A DNA stretch of 64,000 nucleotides from Pseudomonadota bacterium (GTDB taxonomy: Bacteria > Pseudomonadota > Alphaproteobacteria > Dongiales > Dongiaceae): contig JACPDN010000011.1 in assembly GCA_016183985.1 (NCBI GenBank), positions 124,001 to 188,000 of the forward strand, in the 5' to 3' direction. The position numbers and the translations under genes are program-made. Positions 1-9,201 of the stretch are shown in pieces (the first letter of the stretch is position 1; the number at the start of each line of letters is the position of its first letter). Under the pieces are notes generated by a model. That model was not told the origin of the DNA and did no database searches. It was given only the letters and a program-made list of their open reading frames with translations.

Positions 1-1
1 C

Positions 2-778
2 GAGATCACGGCCGATCTCGTCATCAATGCCGCCGGCAATCAGGGCGACATCATCGAAGCCATCAATCGGCCGGCACCGTTCAAGATCACACCGCGCAAG
101 GGCCAGTTCGTCGTCTTCGACAAGCCGGCGGCGCGATTGGTGAAAGCCATCATTCTTCCTGTGCCGACCGAACGGACCAAGGGCGTCGTCATCTGCCGCA
201 CGGCCTTCGGCAATCTGCTGGTGGGCCCCACGGCCGAGGATCAGGAAGACCGCATCCACGCCGCCGTCGATGAAGCGGCGCTCCGCCAACTCGTCGCACG
301 TGGTGTCGAGATGCTGCCGGGCCTCGCCAATGTCGACGTCAGCGCGGTCTATGCGGGCCTGCGTCCCGCGACCGAGTTCAAGGACTACCAAATCACGGCG
401 CAACCGGATCGACGCTGGATCACGGTCGCCGGTATCCGCTCGACCGGCCTCACCGGCGCGCTCGGCATCGCTCAGCATGTGGCAGGTCTTTACGCGGCGA
501 GCTTTGGGCGCCTCAACGAAATGGAGCCGATCTGGACGCCGGTCCCCAATCTTTGCGAGGAGAATACGCGCCCCTATCAAAGCCCACTCGGCGCCGACAT
601 CGTCTGTCATTGCGAATGGGTGACCCGCGGTGAAATCGTGGCGGCGCTGGCGGGCGATTTTCCAGCCGGCGATGTCGGGGGGCTGAAGCGCCGCACGCGT
701 GCCATGATGGGTCGCTGCCAGGGTTTCTATTGCAGCGCCCATGTCATGGCCTTGGCTGAAGGGAAGATCGCGTCATGA
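2..778 (+). CDS. GlpA-like FAD-dependent dehydrogenase with BFD [2Fe-2S] domain (5' truncated)
   Basis: The reading frame is open from the first bases of the window, so the N-terminus and its FAD-binding fold lie outside; 258 residues remain. What is visible is the C-terminal half of a DAO-type FAD oxidoreductase of the anaerobic glycerol-3-phosphate dehydrogenase (GlpA) type, ending in a BFD-like [2Fe-2S] domain with four cysteine codons at 605, 611, 716 and 731 (pattern C-H-C ... C-x4-C). Members of this family oxidise sn-glycerol-3-phosphate or similar polyol phosphates. The stop overlaps the next start in an ATGA (775-778), so the two flavoproteins are translationally coupled and probably form one complex. 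The exact substrate is inferred from the neighbouring kinase. Confidence 0.8.
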   Translation, partial: EITADLVINAAGNQGDIIEAINRPAPFKITPRKGQFVVFDKPAARLVKAIILPVPTERTKGVVICRTAFGNLLVGPTAEDQEDRIHAAVDEAALRQLVARGVEMLPGLANVDVSAVYAGLRPATEFKDYQITAQPDRRWITVAGIRSTGLTGALGIAQHVAGLYAASFGRLNEMEPIWTPVPNLCEENTRPYQSPLGADIVCHCEWVTRGEIVAALAGDFPAGDVGGLKRRTRAMMGRCQGFYCSAHVMALAEGKIAS

Positions 779-1992
779 AGACCCATGACGTCGTCATCCT
801 CGGCGCCGGCCCGGCCGGCCTTTCCGCTGCGGCCGAACTGAAGCGGCTCGGCCACCGTGATATCGTCATCCTCGACCGCGAAAGCCAGGGCGGCGGCATC
901 CCGCGTCATTGCGGTCACACGGGTTATGGCCTGCTGCAATTCGGTCGCCTGATGACCGGTCCCGATTTTGCCAAGCGCCTCGTTGATCAAGTCTCCGATC
1001 TCGATCTGCGCCTCGGCCATACAGTGCTGAAGCTGGAGCCTAACGGCCGCATCCAGACCACCGGACCCAACGGACCGGAGACCTTCCAGGCGCAAAAAAT
1101 CCTGCTCGCCATGGGTGCCCGCGAAACGCCGCGCAGCGCGCGGCTCGTCTCCGGCACGCGTCCCTGGGGTGTCATGAATACCGGGGCCTTGCAGCAATTC
1201 GCCTATCTGCATGGCAAGGCGCCATTCCAGCACCCGATCGTTATCGGCACTGAACTCGTTTCCTTTTCGACCCTGCTGACTCTCGGTCATGTCGGTGTGA
1301 AGGCTGTCGCGATGCTGGAAGCGCACGCGCGCATCACGGCGCGGCGCCCCGCCGATTGGGTGGCACGCATTGCCTTCGGCGTGCCGGTCCTCACCGGCTG
1401 CAGCGAATTCACCATTCGCGGGCAAGGCAAAGTCGAAGGCGTCACTTTCAGGCGTCACGGTCGCGAACGCGTCCTGGAGGGTGACGGCATCATCTTCACG
1501 GGCCAATTCCGGCCCGAAACCGGTTTGCTGACGCAAAGCCATCTGGAGCTTGATCCCGGTACCCGCGGCCCGGTGATCGACCAGCTGTATCGCTGCACCG
1601 ATGCCAGCTATTTTGCCGCCGGCAACCTGCTGCGCGGCATTGAGACCGCCGGCCAATGCTATCGCGAAGGCAAATCGGCAGCCCATGCGATTCACGCGGC
1701 ATTGGACGATACCTTGCCGGCGTCGGCCGCACCAATCCGCATCGAGGCGACCGGTGCCCTGAGCTATGTCTATCCACAGCGCCTCACCGGTCGCGGCCCC
1801 TACGACCCGCTGCTCTTCAAGGCCCGTGTCGGTGAGGCCGTCAAAGGCACCTTGCGAGTCCTGGCCGACGGACGCGAGATCTGGTCCCGCCCCATCAACG
1901 CCCTGCCCGAGCGGCGCATCGCCTGGCGCGTGCCGGCCGTCGACCTCAGCAACACGCACCACCTCACCATCGATCTCACGCCGCGCAGCTAG
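775..1992 (+). CDS. NAD(P)/FAD-dependent oxidoreductase, partner of GlpA-like subunit
   Basis: A 405-residue flavoprotein with an N-terminal dinucleotide-binding motif, GAGPAG at residues 10-15, and a C-terminal stretch shared with pyridine-nucleotide-disulphide oxidoreductases. Proteins of this kind are commonly found directly after GlpA/BFD proteins and before a glycerol or FGGY kinase, and probably pass electrons from the dehydrogenase to another carrier. The start codon lies inside the ATGA overlap with the upstream gene, which fixes it well. Alternative: the beta-type subunit of an opine- or sarcosine-oxidase-like enzyme, which shares the same fold. Function beyond an electron-transfer flavoprotein is inference. 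Confidence 0.72.
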   Translation: MKTHDVVILGAGPAGLSAAAELKRLGHRDIVILDRESQGGGIPRHCGHTGYGLLQFGRLMTGPDFAKRLVDQVSDLDLRLGHTVLKLEPNGRIQTTGPNGPETFQAQKILLAMGARETPRSARLVSGTRPWGVMNTGALQQFAYLHGKAPFQHPIVIGTELVSFSTLLTLGHVGVKAVAMLEAHARITARRPADWVARIAFGVPVLTGCSEFTIRGQGKVEGVTFRRHGRERVLEGDGIIFTGQFRPETGLLTQSHLELDPGTRGPVIDQLYRCTDASYFAAGNLLRGIETAGQCYREGKSAAHAIHAALDDTLPASAAPIRIEATGALSYVYPQRLTGRGPYDPLLFKARVGEAVKGTLRVLADGREIWSRPINALPERRIAWRVPAVDLSNTHHLTIDLTPRS

Positions 1993-2005
1993 CTCCCGAG
2001 CCACC

Positions 2006-3433
2006 ATGTCCGATTTCGTTCTCGCCATCGATCAAGGCACTACCGGCACCAAACCGCATCGCCTCCACAAAGACGGCCACTTCGAGACGCTCCGCGGCTT
2101 CGAGCATCAGCAGATTCTGCCTCGGTCCGGCTGGGTCGAGCATGACACGGAAGAACTCATCACGCATCTCACAAGCTGCATTGAGAATGCCGGCGATGCT
2201 TGCGCCATCGGCATCGCCAATCAAGGCGAGACGGTCATCGCCTGGGATGCACAAAGCAAGCGCGCCATCTATAACGCCATCGTCTGGCAAGATGCGCGCA
2301 CCAATGACGCGATTGCAGCACTCAAAGACGCGGGCCACGAGGAAACAACGCTGGCCCGCGCCGGCCTGCCGCTCGATCCCTATTTCTCAGCGAGCAAATT
2401 GCGTTGGCTGCTCGACAATGCCGACGAAGCAAAGCCGCTGCTGAAACAAGGACGCTTGCGGCTTGGCACCAGCGACGCCTTCTTCCTCGATCGTCTCACG
2501 GGCACTTTCGCGACCGACGTCACCACCGCCTCGCGCACCAGCCTGATGAATCTCGAGACCCTCGCCTGGGATCCCGTACTGTGCGACCTCTTCGGCGTGC
2601 CGCTTGAATGCCTGCCGGAGATCCGTTCGACGGCCGACGATTTCGGCACGATCGGCAAAATTCCAGTTACAGCCAGCGCGGTCGATCAGCAGGCAGCGCT
2701 CTTCGGCCATGGTTGCCGCCGTGCTGGTGACGCCAAGATCACTTTCGGCACTGGCGCCTTCGCGCTATGTGTTGCTGGCAATAGACCTTTGCGCGACGTG
2801 GCAAGTGGTCTTCTGCCCACCATCGCTTGGCGCCTCAAGGGTGCCGCACCGGCTTACGCGTTGGACGGCGGCGTCTACAACGCGGCCTCCGCGGTCAATT
2901 GGGCGAAGAGCCTTGGTCTCTTTGCCGATTATGGCGAGATCGACAGCTTCGCCGCCGCCAACGCCATCTCGCGCGACCTCGCCTTCGTACCGGCCCTGAG
3001 TGGCCTGGGTTGCCCCTATTGGGATAGGTCGGCCGCCGGCATGTGGCTCGGCCTCGGCCTCGACACGACCAAGGCCGACATGATGCAAGCGCTGCTGGAA
3101 GGGGTCGCCTTGCGCGCTGGCGAGGTGATCAGCGCCATGTCGCACCTCGCCCCCATCGGTAGCCGCATCTCCATCGATGGCGGGCTCGCCAAGAACAGCT
3201 ATTTCGGCCGCTTCGTGGCAGATGTTTTGGGCCGCGAGATCGTCATCCCCGCGAGCACCGAACTGACCGGCCTCGGCACGGCGCAGCTGGCGCTCATCGG
3301 CGCGGGTCTAGCAACCATTGACACCCTACCGCCGCCGCCTGAGCCCAAGGCACGCCTGGAAGCAGGCAAGCTCGCCGACGAACACCGGATGAAGTTCCAT
3401 ACCGCGGTGACGCGCAGCCGCAACTGGCGCTGA
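2006..3433 (+). CDS. FGGY-family carbohydrate kinase (glycerol kinase-like)
   Basis: The protein has 475 residues from the ATG at 2006; a longer in-frame extension back to 1766 lies inside the previous gene and is not used. It is an FGGY kinase: the phosphate-1 loop DQGTT is at residues 9-13, a VDQQAALFG segment carries the catalytic Asp region, and SGLGCPYW and a GGLAKN motif follow. Classical glycerol kinases (about 500 residues) have NQRET, whose Arg and Glu bind glycerol. Here the motif is NQGET at residues 72-76, so the Arg is gone. The gene follows the two flavoproteins by 13 bp, which suggests one operon that phosphorylates and then oxidises glycerol or a related polyol. Calling it glpK outright would overstate the evidence. 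Confidence 0.75.
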   Translation: MSDFVLAIDQGTTGTKPHRLHKDGHFETLRGFEHQQILPRSGWVEHDTEELITHLTSCIENAGDACAIGIANQGETVIAWDAQSKRAIYNAIVWQDARTNDAIAALKDAGHEETTLARAGLPLDPYFSASKLRWLLDNADEAKPLLKQGRLRLGTSDAFFLDRLTGTFATDVTTASRTSLMNLETLAWDPVLCDLFGVPLECLPEIRSTADDFGTIGKIPVTASAVDQQAALFGHGCRRAGDAKITFGTGAFALCVAGNRPLRDVASGLLPTIAWRLKGAAPAYALDGGVYNAASAVNWAKSLGLFADYGEIDSFAAANAISRDLAFVPALSGLGCPYWDRSAAGMWLGLGLDTTKADMMQALLEGVALRAGEVISAMSHLAPIGSRISIDGGLAKNSYFGRFVADVLGREIVIPASTELTGLGTAQLALIGAGLATIDTLPPPPEPKARLEAGKLADEHRMKFHTAVTRSRNWR

Positions 3434-3544
3434 CCACAATCTGCCCCGGCACGACCCCAACTTCGCCACAATCCGGTCCTGCTTTCGCCCATCTGGCCGC
3501 CGATCCTCACCATCCAGGGGACAATCAGCAACAGGGGCGCCGTC

Positions 3545-5260
3545 ATGCGCAGGCAAATTCTCATCACGCACATTCTTTTGTCGGCCTCGCTTATCCTCAG
3601 CGCTTGCGGCGCCGAGAATAAGGAGACGGACGCTCAACAATCGCTCAAATCCAAGATCGTTGCCGAGACGGATATGCGAAAGGTCGAAGCCAACCCGCCT
3701 GCCGCAGCGAGCGAAACCACTGATGCGAATGCCATGGCCGGCACCATGTCCTCAGGCCTGACGGCCCAGGCGGTGCCGGGGCAGCCAGAGAACTTCACTG
3801 CGAACATCTATCCGGTGCCACCGCAGAATACCGAGAATTACGCGCATAGCGACGACAACCCGATCAAGCGCACGGCGGAAGAAGCTGTCTCGACTTTCTC
3901 CATCGATGTCGATACCGGGTCTTATGCCAATGTCAGGCGCTTCCTGATGAACGGGCAGAAGCCGCCGGCTGACGCCGTGCGCGTCGAAGAGATGCTCAAT
4001 TACTTCAGCTATGATTATAAAGGTCCACGCGATTCGAGCATTCCATTCCGCGCCGATGCGGATGTGATGACGACGCCCTGGAATCCCAATACCAGGCTGC
4101 TACGCCTCGCCATCAAAGGCTATCAGACGGCTTTTGACCGTCGCCCGGCCGCCAATCTGGTCTTCCTGATTGACGTCTCTGGTTCCATGCAGGATCAGAA
4201 CAAGCTTCCGCTGCTGAAAGCCGGCATGAAGATGCTGGTCGACCAACTGACGGCCGATGACAGGGTCACCATCGTCACTTATGCGGGGTCCGCCGGCCTA
4301 GTTCTGGCTCCTACCGCTGGCAATGAGAAGGAAGCGATCCGCGCCGCGATCGATGGGCTTGAGGCCGGTGGCAGCACAGCAGGCGGTGAAGGCATCGCGC
4401 TTGCCTATGCCAAGGCACGCGAGGCCAAGGTCGATGGCGGTATCAATCGCATCCTTTTGGCAACCGATGGCGACTTCAATGTCGGCGTCACGGATATCGA
4501 TGCGCTGAAAGAGATGGTCGAGGAGAATCGCAAATCCGGTATCGCGCTCTCCTCCCTCGGTTTCGGTGAAGGCAATTACAACGATGCGCTGATGGAGCAG
4601 ATTGCCGATGTGGGCAATGGGAGCTACGGCTATATCGACTCTCTCAACGAGGCCAAGCGGCAGCTCGTTGACGGGCTGCAGGCCAATATCGAGACCATCG
4701 CCAAGGACGTGAAGGTCCAGATCGAGTTTAACCCGGCGGTCGTGGCCGAATATCGCCTCATCGGCTATGAGAACCGCGCCCTCAATCGCGAGGATTTCAA
4801 CAACGACAAGAAGGATGCCGGCGAAATCGGTGCCGGCCACGATGTAACGGCCCTCTACGAAATTGCCCTGGTGGGTTCGAAAGGGCTCAGCATCGACCCG
4901 CTACGCTACCAGGCTGAGGGCGCGACAGCGCAAGGCGCGTCTAACGCCGAGGAATTCGCCTTCTTGCGCATTCGCTACAAGGCACCCGATGGCGACGCCT
5001 CGAAGCTCATCGAAACGCCTTTGCCGACGGCTTGGCTGGCCCGCGACAAGGAGCCGAACCCGGACGACAATTTTGCTGCCGCCGTCGCCGCTTTCGGTCA
5101 ATATCTCAAGGGCGGCGAGCGTATCGGCAATTACGATCTCCGCCAGATCGCGAGCCTCGCCCGAGCCGGCCGTGGCGAGGACGCGAGTGGCGAGCGCGCC
5201 GAATTCATCAATCTGGTCGAGCTGACCAACGCCATGGCGGGAACGGCCACGGCTGAATGA
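3545..5260 (+). CDS. YfbK-type von Willebrand factor A lipoprotein
   Basis: A 571-residue protein with a lipoprotein signal peptide; the lipobox LSAC places the lipidated Cys at residue 21. After a low-complexity linker comes the YfbK-type N-terminal domain (TFSIDVDTGSYANVRRF region), then a vWA domain with an intact metal-ion adhesion site D210-x-S212-x-S214, and a C-terminal DUF3520-like region. Family members are envelope proteins thought to bind partners through the metal site; their precise role is not settled. The gene stands alone between the kinase and the aspartic protease, with about 110 bp upstream. Length and domain order match the family, so it looks intact. Confidence 0.85.
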   Translation: MRRQILITHILLSASLILSACGAENKETDAQQSLKSKIVAETDMRKVEANPPAAASETTDANAMAGTMSSGLTAQAVPGQPENFTANIYPVPPQNTENYAHSDDNPIKRTAEEAVSTFSIDVDTGSYANVRRFLMNGQKPPADAVRVEEMLNYFSYDYKGPRDSSIPFRADADVMTTPWNPNTRLLRLAIKGYQTAFDRRPAANLVFLIDVSGSMQDQNKLPLLKAGMKMLVDQLTADDRVTIVTYAGSAGLVLAPTAGNEKEAIRAAIDGLEAGGSTAGGEGIALAYAKAREAKVDGGINRILLATDGDFNVGVTDIDALKEMVEENRKSGIALSSLGFGEGNYNDALMEQIADVGNGSYGYIDSLNEAKRQLVDGLQANIETIAKDVKVQIEFNPAVVAEYRLIGYENRALNREDFNNDKKDAGEIGAGHDVTALYEIALVGSKGLSIDPLRYQAEGATAQGASNAEEFAFLRIRYKAPDGDASKLIETPLPTAWLARDKEPNPDDNFAAAVAAFGQYLKGGERIGNYDLRQIASLARAGRGEDASGERAEFINLVELTNAMAGTATAE

Positions 5261-5356
5261 TGGGCGTTTGAATTGCACTGGACATTCCCCACCCATTAGA
5301 TCATAAGGAGAACAAATGCACCTATAACGCGCAACTCTTGTGGGGATCAATTCGTC

Positions 5357-6049
5357 ATGGAAGGCAGACGCTGGTCGCTATGGCTCCTCCTGATTTTGGC
5401 CGGCATTGTTGCCCTTGCATTGGTCGGACAACGGATCACCAGCATCGACGAAGTGGATGGATCATCCCGTCTGCTCTATCTCGTCCTGCTGCTCTCGGCC
5501 GTCGGCGGTGGTGTGCTCTATCGCTTCAAGGCCGAGACGCGGACGGCGCTGGCACAGCTCGGCATATGGATCGCGCTCCTCGCCGGCCTCACCCTCGCCT
5601 ATTCATTCAAGGACGATGTCAAAGCGCTGGGCCAGCGTTTCACGCGCCAGCTTGACGCCCGTAGCGGCACGATCAGCGGCGACCATGCCGTCAGCTTCTC
5701 CCGCGCCGAATCTGGCCACTTCGAAGTCACTGCGGCGCTCGACGGCGTGCCCACCACCTTCTACGTCGACACCGGCGCTACCGCCATCGTGCTCACACCG
5801 CAGGCCGCCGAACGTCTCGGCTATGATGTCAACGCGTTGACCTACGATATTCTGAGCGAGACGGCGAATGGTCTTGGCCGCTCCGCCGCCATCCGCATCA
5901 ATGAACTGGTCATGGGGCCGATCGTGATGCATGACGTCGCCGCCCACGTGAACCAGTCACAGATGTCACGGTCTCTGCTCGGAATGCAATTTGTCTCGCA
6001 ACTGAGGTCGATGCATATCGACGGCGATACACTGACCTTCGCGCAATAG
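5357..6049 (+). CDS. TIGR02281-type retropepsin-like aspartic protease, membrane anchored
   Basis: A 230-residue protein. Residues about 7-25 and 35-55 are hydrophobic and a third hydrophobic segment follows near 68-85, so the N-terminus is membrane embedded. The C-terminal domain contains the single aspartic protease motif D138-T-G-A within FYVDTGATA, followed by the hydrophobic strand LTPQAAERLGY. This is the arrangement of the clan AA retroviral-type proteases of alphaproteobacteria, which act as dimers with one Asp from each chain; natural substrates are unknown. It starts at ATG 5357. About 40 bp upstream lies a strong AAGGAG followed by the three-codon ORF 5316-5327. Confidence 0.85.
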   Translation: MEGRRWSLWLLLILAGIVALALVGQRITSIDEVDGSSRLLYLVLLLSAVGGGVLYRFKAETRTALAQLGIWIALLAGLTLAYSFKDDVKALGQRFTRQLDARSGTISGDHAVSFSRAESGHFEVTAALDGVPTTFYVDTGATAIVLTPQAAERLGYDVNALTYDILSETANGLGRSAAIRINELVMGPIVMHDVAAHVNQSQMSRSLLGMQFVSQLRSMHIDGDTLTFAQ

Positions 6050-6054
6050 TGCTG

Positions 6055-6693
6055 TCAGCGCTGCAGCACCTGGCGACAAGCCTTCTCGCGCGCTTGCCAG
6101 CCCTTGCGCTGCAGCTCCGGCTCAACGTGATCTTCCGCCGGATAGCCCAAGCACAGATAAGCGACGAAGCGCCAGCCTGCTGGCACATCGAGCGCCGCCA
6201 CTGCAGCCTCGGGGTCGATGATCGACACCCAGCCGAGGCCTAGCCCTTGCGTCCGCGCTGCCAGCCACAACGTGTGGATGGCAAGCACGGTCGAATAGCG
6301 CAGGGTCTCCGGCATGGTCTGGCGACCGAGGCCGGCACCTTGCAGCGTGGCCTCGTCGCAAAACACGGCGAGGTGACGCGGGGCTTCGCGAAGGCCGGCC
6401 AGTTTCAGCTTGGCATAGAGCTCGGCCTTCTCACCTTCATAGCAGGAAAGGGCCGCCTCGTTGGCGCGCTGGAAATTGGCGATGATCGCCGCCCGGCACT
6501 CGGGCGCGTCCACGCTGACGAAGCGCCACGGCTGGGCATTGCCAACCGAGGGCGACAGCGAGGTGAGATCGAGCAAATGCTCGACCACCTCCGCCGGAAT
6601 GGGATCACTCCTGAAATGGCGCACATCACGGCGCCAGGCCAGCAATTCCTCGAATTCGTGTTGGAAATCAGGTCCGAATGAGCGTTGCGTCAT
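6055..6693 (-). CDS. bluB: 5,6-dimethylbenzimidazole synthase
   Basis: A 212-residue nitroreductase-fold flavoprotein of the BluB family, which fragments reduced FMN with oxygen to give 5,6-dimethylbenzimidazole, the lower ligand of vitamin B12. Diagnostic stretches are the RRDVRHF segment near residue 20, SPSVGNAQPWRFV near 48, the NFQRANEAAL helix and the LKLAGLREAP block, all in family order and at family length. Its ATG lies in an ATGA overlap with the stop of the upstream ethylmalonyl-CoA mutase gene (6690-6693), so the two are translationally coupled. This makes sense because the mutase needs adenosylcobalamin. Confidence 0.92.
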   Translation of the reverse strand: MTQRSFGPDFQHEFEELLAWRRDVRHFRSDPIPAEVVEHLLDLTSLSPSVGNAQPWRFVSVDAPECRAAIIANFQRANEAALSCYEGEKAELYAKLKLAGLREAPRHLAVFCDEATLQGAGLGRQTMPETLRYSTVLAIHTLWLAARTQGLGLGWVSIIDPEAAVAALDVPAGWRFVAYLCLGYPAEDHVEPELQRKGWQAREKACRQVLQR

Positions 6694-8675
6694 GCCGCCT
6701 GCGAGCGTTGGTCCACCAGGGCTACGATCCCCGCCATGATGGCGTTGAGGTCGTAATCCTTGGGCGTATAGACCCGCGCCACGCCGAATTCCAATAACCT
6801 TTTTTCATCCTCGGCCGGAATGATGCCGCCCACCACGACCGGGACATCGGAAAGTCCCGCCGCCCGCATGCGGTTCATAACATCACCCACCAGGGCGATA
6901 TGGGAGCCGGACAAGATGGAAAGTCCCACCACATGGACGCTTTCCTCCAGTGCCGCGTTGACGATTTGCGCCGGGGTAAGACGGATTCCCTCATAGACCA
7001 CTTCCATCCCGGCATCCCGGGCCCGCACCGCAATCTGCTCGGCGCCATTGGAATGGCCATCGAGGCCGGGTTTGCCGACCAGGATCTTGATGCGCCGGCC
7101 CAGGCGCTGGCTTGCGGAACCCACCTGCTTGCGCACCTCTTCGATGGCGACGCTGCCCTGGTCGATCGCCGCCCGGGCGACTCCGGTGGGCGCCCGGAAC
7201 TCGCCAAAGACCTTGCGCAAGACCTCGCCCCACTCGCCCGTCGTCACGCCGGCATGGGCACACGCGATGGAGGCCTCCATGATATTCTTGCCCGAGCGCG
7301 CATCGGCTTCGAGGGCTGCCAGCGCCTTTGCCGTGGCGGCGTTATCACGTGCCGCGCGCCAGGCTTTCAAGGCTGCGACCTGCTCGGCTTCAGCCTTGTC
7401 ATCGACCGCCATGAAGCCGCCATCGCCGCCGGAAAGCAAAGGCGACGGCGCGCTCTCGGTGTATTTGTTGACGCCGACCACGACCTGATCGCCGCTTTCG
7501 ATAGCCGAAAGGCGCCGCGCATTGGATTCGACCAGGCGCTGCTTCATATAGCTCGATTCAACGGCGGCGACCGCGCCGCCCATCTGCTCGAGGCGCGCCA
7601 GTTCCTCGCGCGCTTCTGCTTTGAGCGCCTCGACCTTCTTGGTGATCTCGGTCGAACCGTCGAAGATGTCGCCGAACTCGAGGAGATCGGTCTCGAACGC
7701 CACGATCTGCTGCAGGCGCAGCGACCATTGCTGATCCCAGGGACGCGGCAGGCCCAAGGCCTCATTCCAGGCCGGCAATTGCACCGCACGGGCGCGCGCG
7801 TTCTTGGAGAGCGTCACTGCCAGCATCTCGAGAAGAATGCGATAGACGTTGTTTTCCGGCTGCTGCTCGGTCAAACCGAGAGAATTCACCTGCACGCCAT
7901 AGCGGAAACGGCGGAGCTTCGCATCCTCGACACCGTAGCGCTCGCGGGCGATCTCGTCCCACAATTCCGTGAAGGCGCGCATTTTGCAGATCTCGGTAAC
8001 GAACCGGAGACCGGCATTCACAAAGAAGCTGATGCGCCCCACGACCTGCGGGAAATCGGCCGCCGGCACCTGGCCGCTCGCTTTCACATGATCCAGCACG
8101 GCAATGGCGGTCGCCAGTGCATAGGCTAGTTCCTGTACCGGTGTCGCCCCCGCTTCCTGCAGATGATAGGAGCAGACATTGGTCGGGTTCCATTTCGGAA
8201 CCTCGCGATAGGTAAAACTGATCACGTCGGTAATCAGCCGCAATGACGGCTCGGGCGGGAAGATATACGTTCCGCGCGACAGATATTCCTTGATGATGTC
8301 GTTCTGCACCGTGCCCTGCAGCGATGCACGCGGCGCCCCTTGGCGTTCGGCCGCGGCGATATAAAGCGCCAGCAGCCAGGGCGCCGTCGCATTGATGGTC
8401 ATCGAGGTGTTCATCTCAGCGAGCGGCAGACCGTCGAAGAGCGCCGTCATGTCGCCGAGATGGCTGATCGGCACGCCCACCTTGCCCACTTCGCCTTTGG
8501 CGAGCGGATGATCGGCATCGTAGCCGGTCTGGGTCGGCAGATCGAAAGCGACGCTGAGGCCCGTCTGCCCCCGCTTCAGATTGGTGCGGTAAAGTTCGTT
8601 CGAGGCCTTGGCCGACGAGTGGCCGGAATAGGTTCTAAATAGCCAGGGCTGCTCTTTTTTTGGCGCCGCACTCAT
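6690..8675 (-). CDS. ecm: Ethylmalonyl-CoA mutase (MeaA family), B12-dependent
   Basis: A 661-residue acyl-CoA mutase that converts (2R)-ethylmalonyl-CoA to (2S)-methylsuccinyl-CoA in the ethylmalonyl-CoA pathway. The N-terminal TIM-barrel half contains FRTYSGHSSAKASNELY and GQTGLSVAFDLPTQTGYD, typical of the MeaA/Ecm subfamily rather than methylmalonyl-CoA mutase. The C-terminal cobalamin-binding domain carries D539-x-H541-x-x-G followed by SILSGSH and VVVGG. ATG 8675 is preferred over the in-frame GTG at 8687, because GGGAG sits six bases before the ATG and related proteins start there. Pathway partners ccr and mcd lie 6 kb away. The stop is coupled to bluB by ATGA. Confidence 0.93.
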   Translation of the reverse strand: MSAAPKKEQPWLFRTYSGHSSAKASNELYRTNLKRGQTGLSVAFDLPTQTGYDADHPLAKGEVGKVGVPISHLGDMTALFDGLPLAEMNTSMTINATAPWLLALYIAAAERQGAPRASLQGTVQNDIIKEYLSRGTYIFPPEPSLRLITDVISFTYREVPKWNPTNVCSYHLQEAGATPVQELAYALATAIAVLDHVKASGQVPAADFPQVVGRISFFVNAGLRFVTEICKMRAFTELWDEIARERYGVEDAKLRRFRYGVQVNSLGLTEQQPENNVYRILLEMLAVTLSKNARARAVQLPAWNEALGLPRPWDQQWSLRLQQIVAFETDLLEFGDIFDGSTEITKKVEALKAEAREELARLEQMGGAVAAVESSYMKQRLVESNARRLSAIESGDQVVVGVNKYTESAPSPLLSGGDGGFMAVDDKAEAEQVAALKAWRAARDNAATAKALAALEADARSGKNIMEASIACAHAGVTTGEWGEVLRKVFGEFRAPTGVARAAIDQGSVAIEEVRKQVGSASQRLGRRIKILVGKPGLDGHSNGAEQIAVRARDAGMEVVYEGIRLTPAQIVNAALEESVHVVGLSILSGSHIALVGDVMNRMRAAGLSDVPVVVGGIIPAEDEKRLLEFGVARVYTPKDYDLNAIMAGIVALVDQRSQAA

Positions 8676-8776
8676 GGTCACTCCCACCCGAACTTGTTTT
8701 TGTGCGATGCAATATAGAAGGGTTTCGCGGCACCGCGCAAGATCAGGCCCAAACAGGCCACAGATTTATAATATTA

Positions 8777-9187
8777 TTAGTGGTCGTACGGCGCGTCCCG
8801 TTCCCAGCGCGGCAGGTGATCGTCGGTTTTGAACCAGGAAATCTGGTCGCTGACCCAGCCATGGCCTGTCGGGGCAAGCCCATCGGGGTTGTCGACCGCG
8901 CCCAGCATGATACCGATCTGGGCGCCTTCGGGATCGGTCATGAACACGGTCGAGCCGCATTCGGCGCAGAAATGCCGGATGCCGCGCGGCGAGGAACGGT
9001 ATGCCTTCGCAGTACCTTTGAGAATCTCGAATTGGTCGGCGGGCACCCCAGCCCAGGCCGTGACTGGCGCCCCGCTCCAGCGCTGGCACATCTTGCAATG
9101 ACAATAGTCGGTATTGGCGCCCTTGGGATCGAAATGGAAGCGGAGCGCCCCGCACAGGCATTGGCCGGTAAGCATCACCATCGTCAC
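8777..9187 (-). CDS. GFA family zinc protein (CENP-V/GFA domain)
   Basis: A 136-residue single-domain protein with the zinc-binding cysteine pattern of the glutathione-dependent formaldehyde-activating (GFA) fold: CLCG near residue 10, CHCKMC near 29 and FCAECG near 72. Few members have proven activity; most are annotated only by fold, and formaldehyde or S-hydroxymethylglutathione chemistry should not be assumed. Several near-adjacent Met codons (9187, 9181, 9175) could serve as start; the family normally begins shortly before the first Cys. It lies downstream of metZ on the same strand, separated by a perfect hairpin at 9202-9237. A second GFA gene occurs at 22.4 kb. Confidence 0.85.
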   Translation of the reverse strand: MTMVMLTGQCLCGALRFHFDPKGANTDYCHCKMCQRWSGAPVTAWAGVPADQFEILKGTAKAYRSSPRGIRHFCAECGSTVFMTDPEGAQIGIMLGAVDNPDGLAPTGHGWVSDQISWFKTDDHLPRWERDAPYDH

Positions 9188-9201
9188 TGCCTTTCGTGCT
9201 G

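Noticed and set aside
727-2028. Long minus-strand open frame opposite the second flavoprotein
   Set aside because: No recognisable motif and typical high-GC antisense composition; the plus gene has family motifs.
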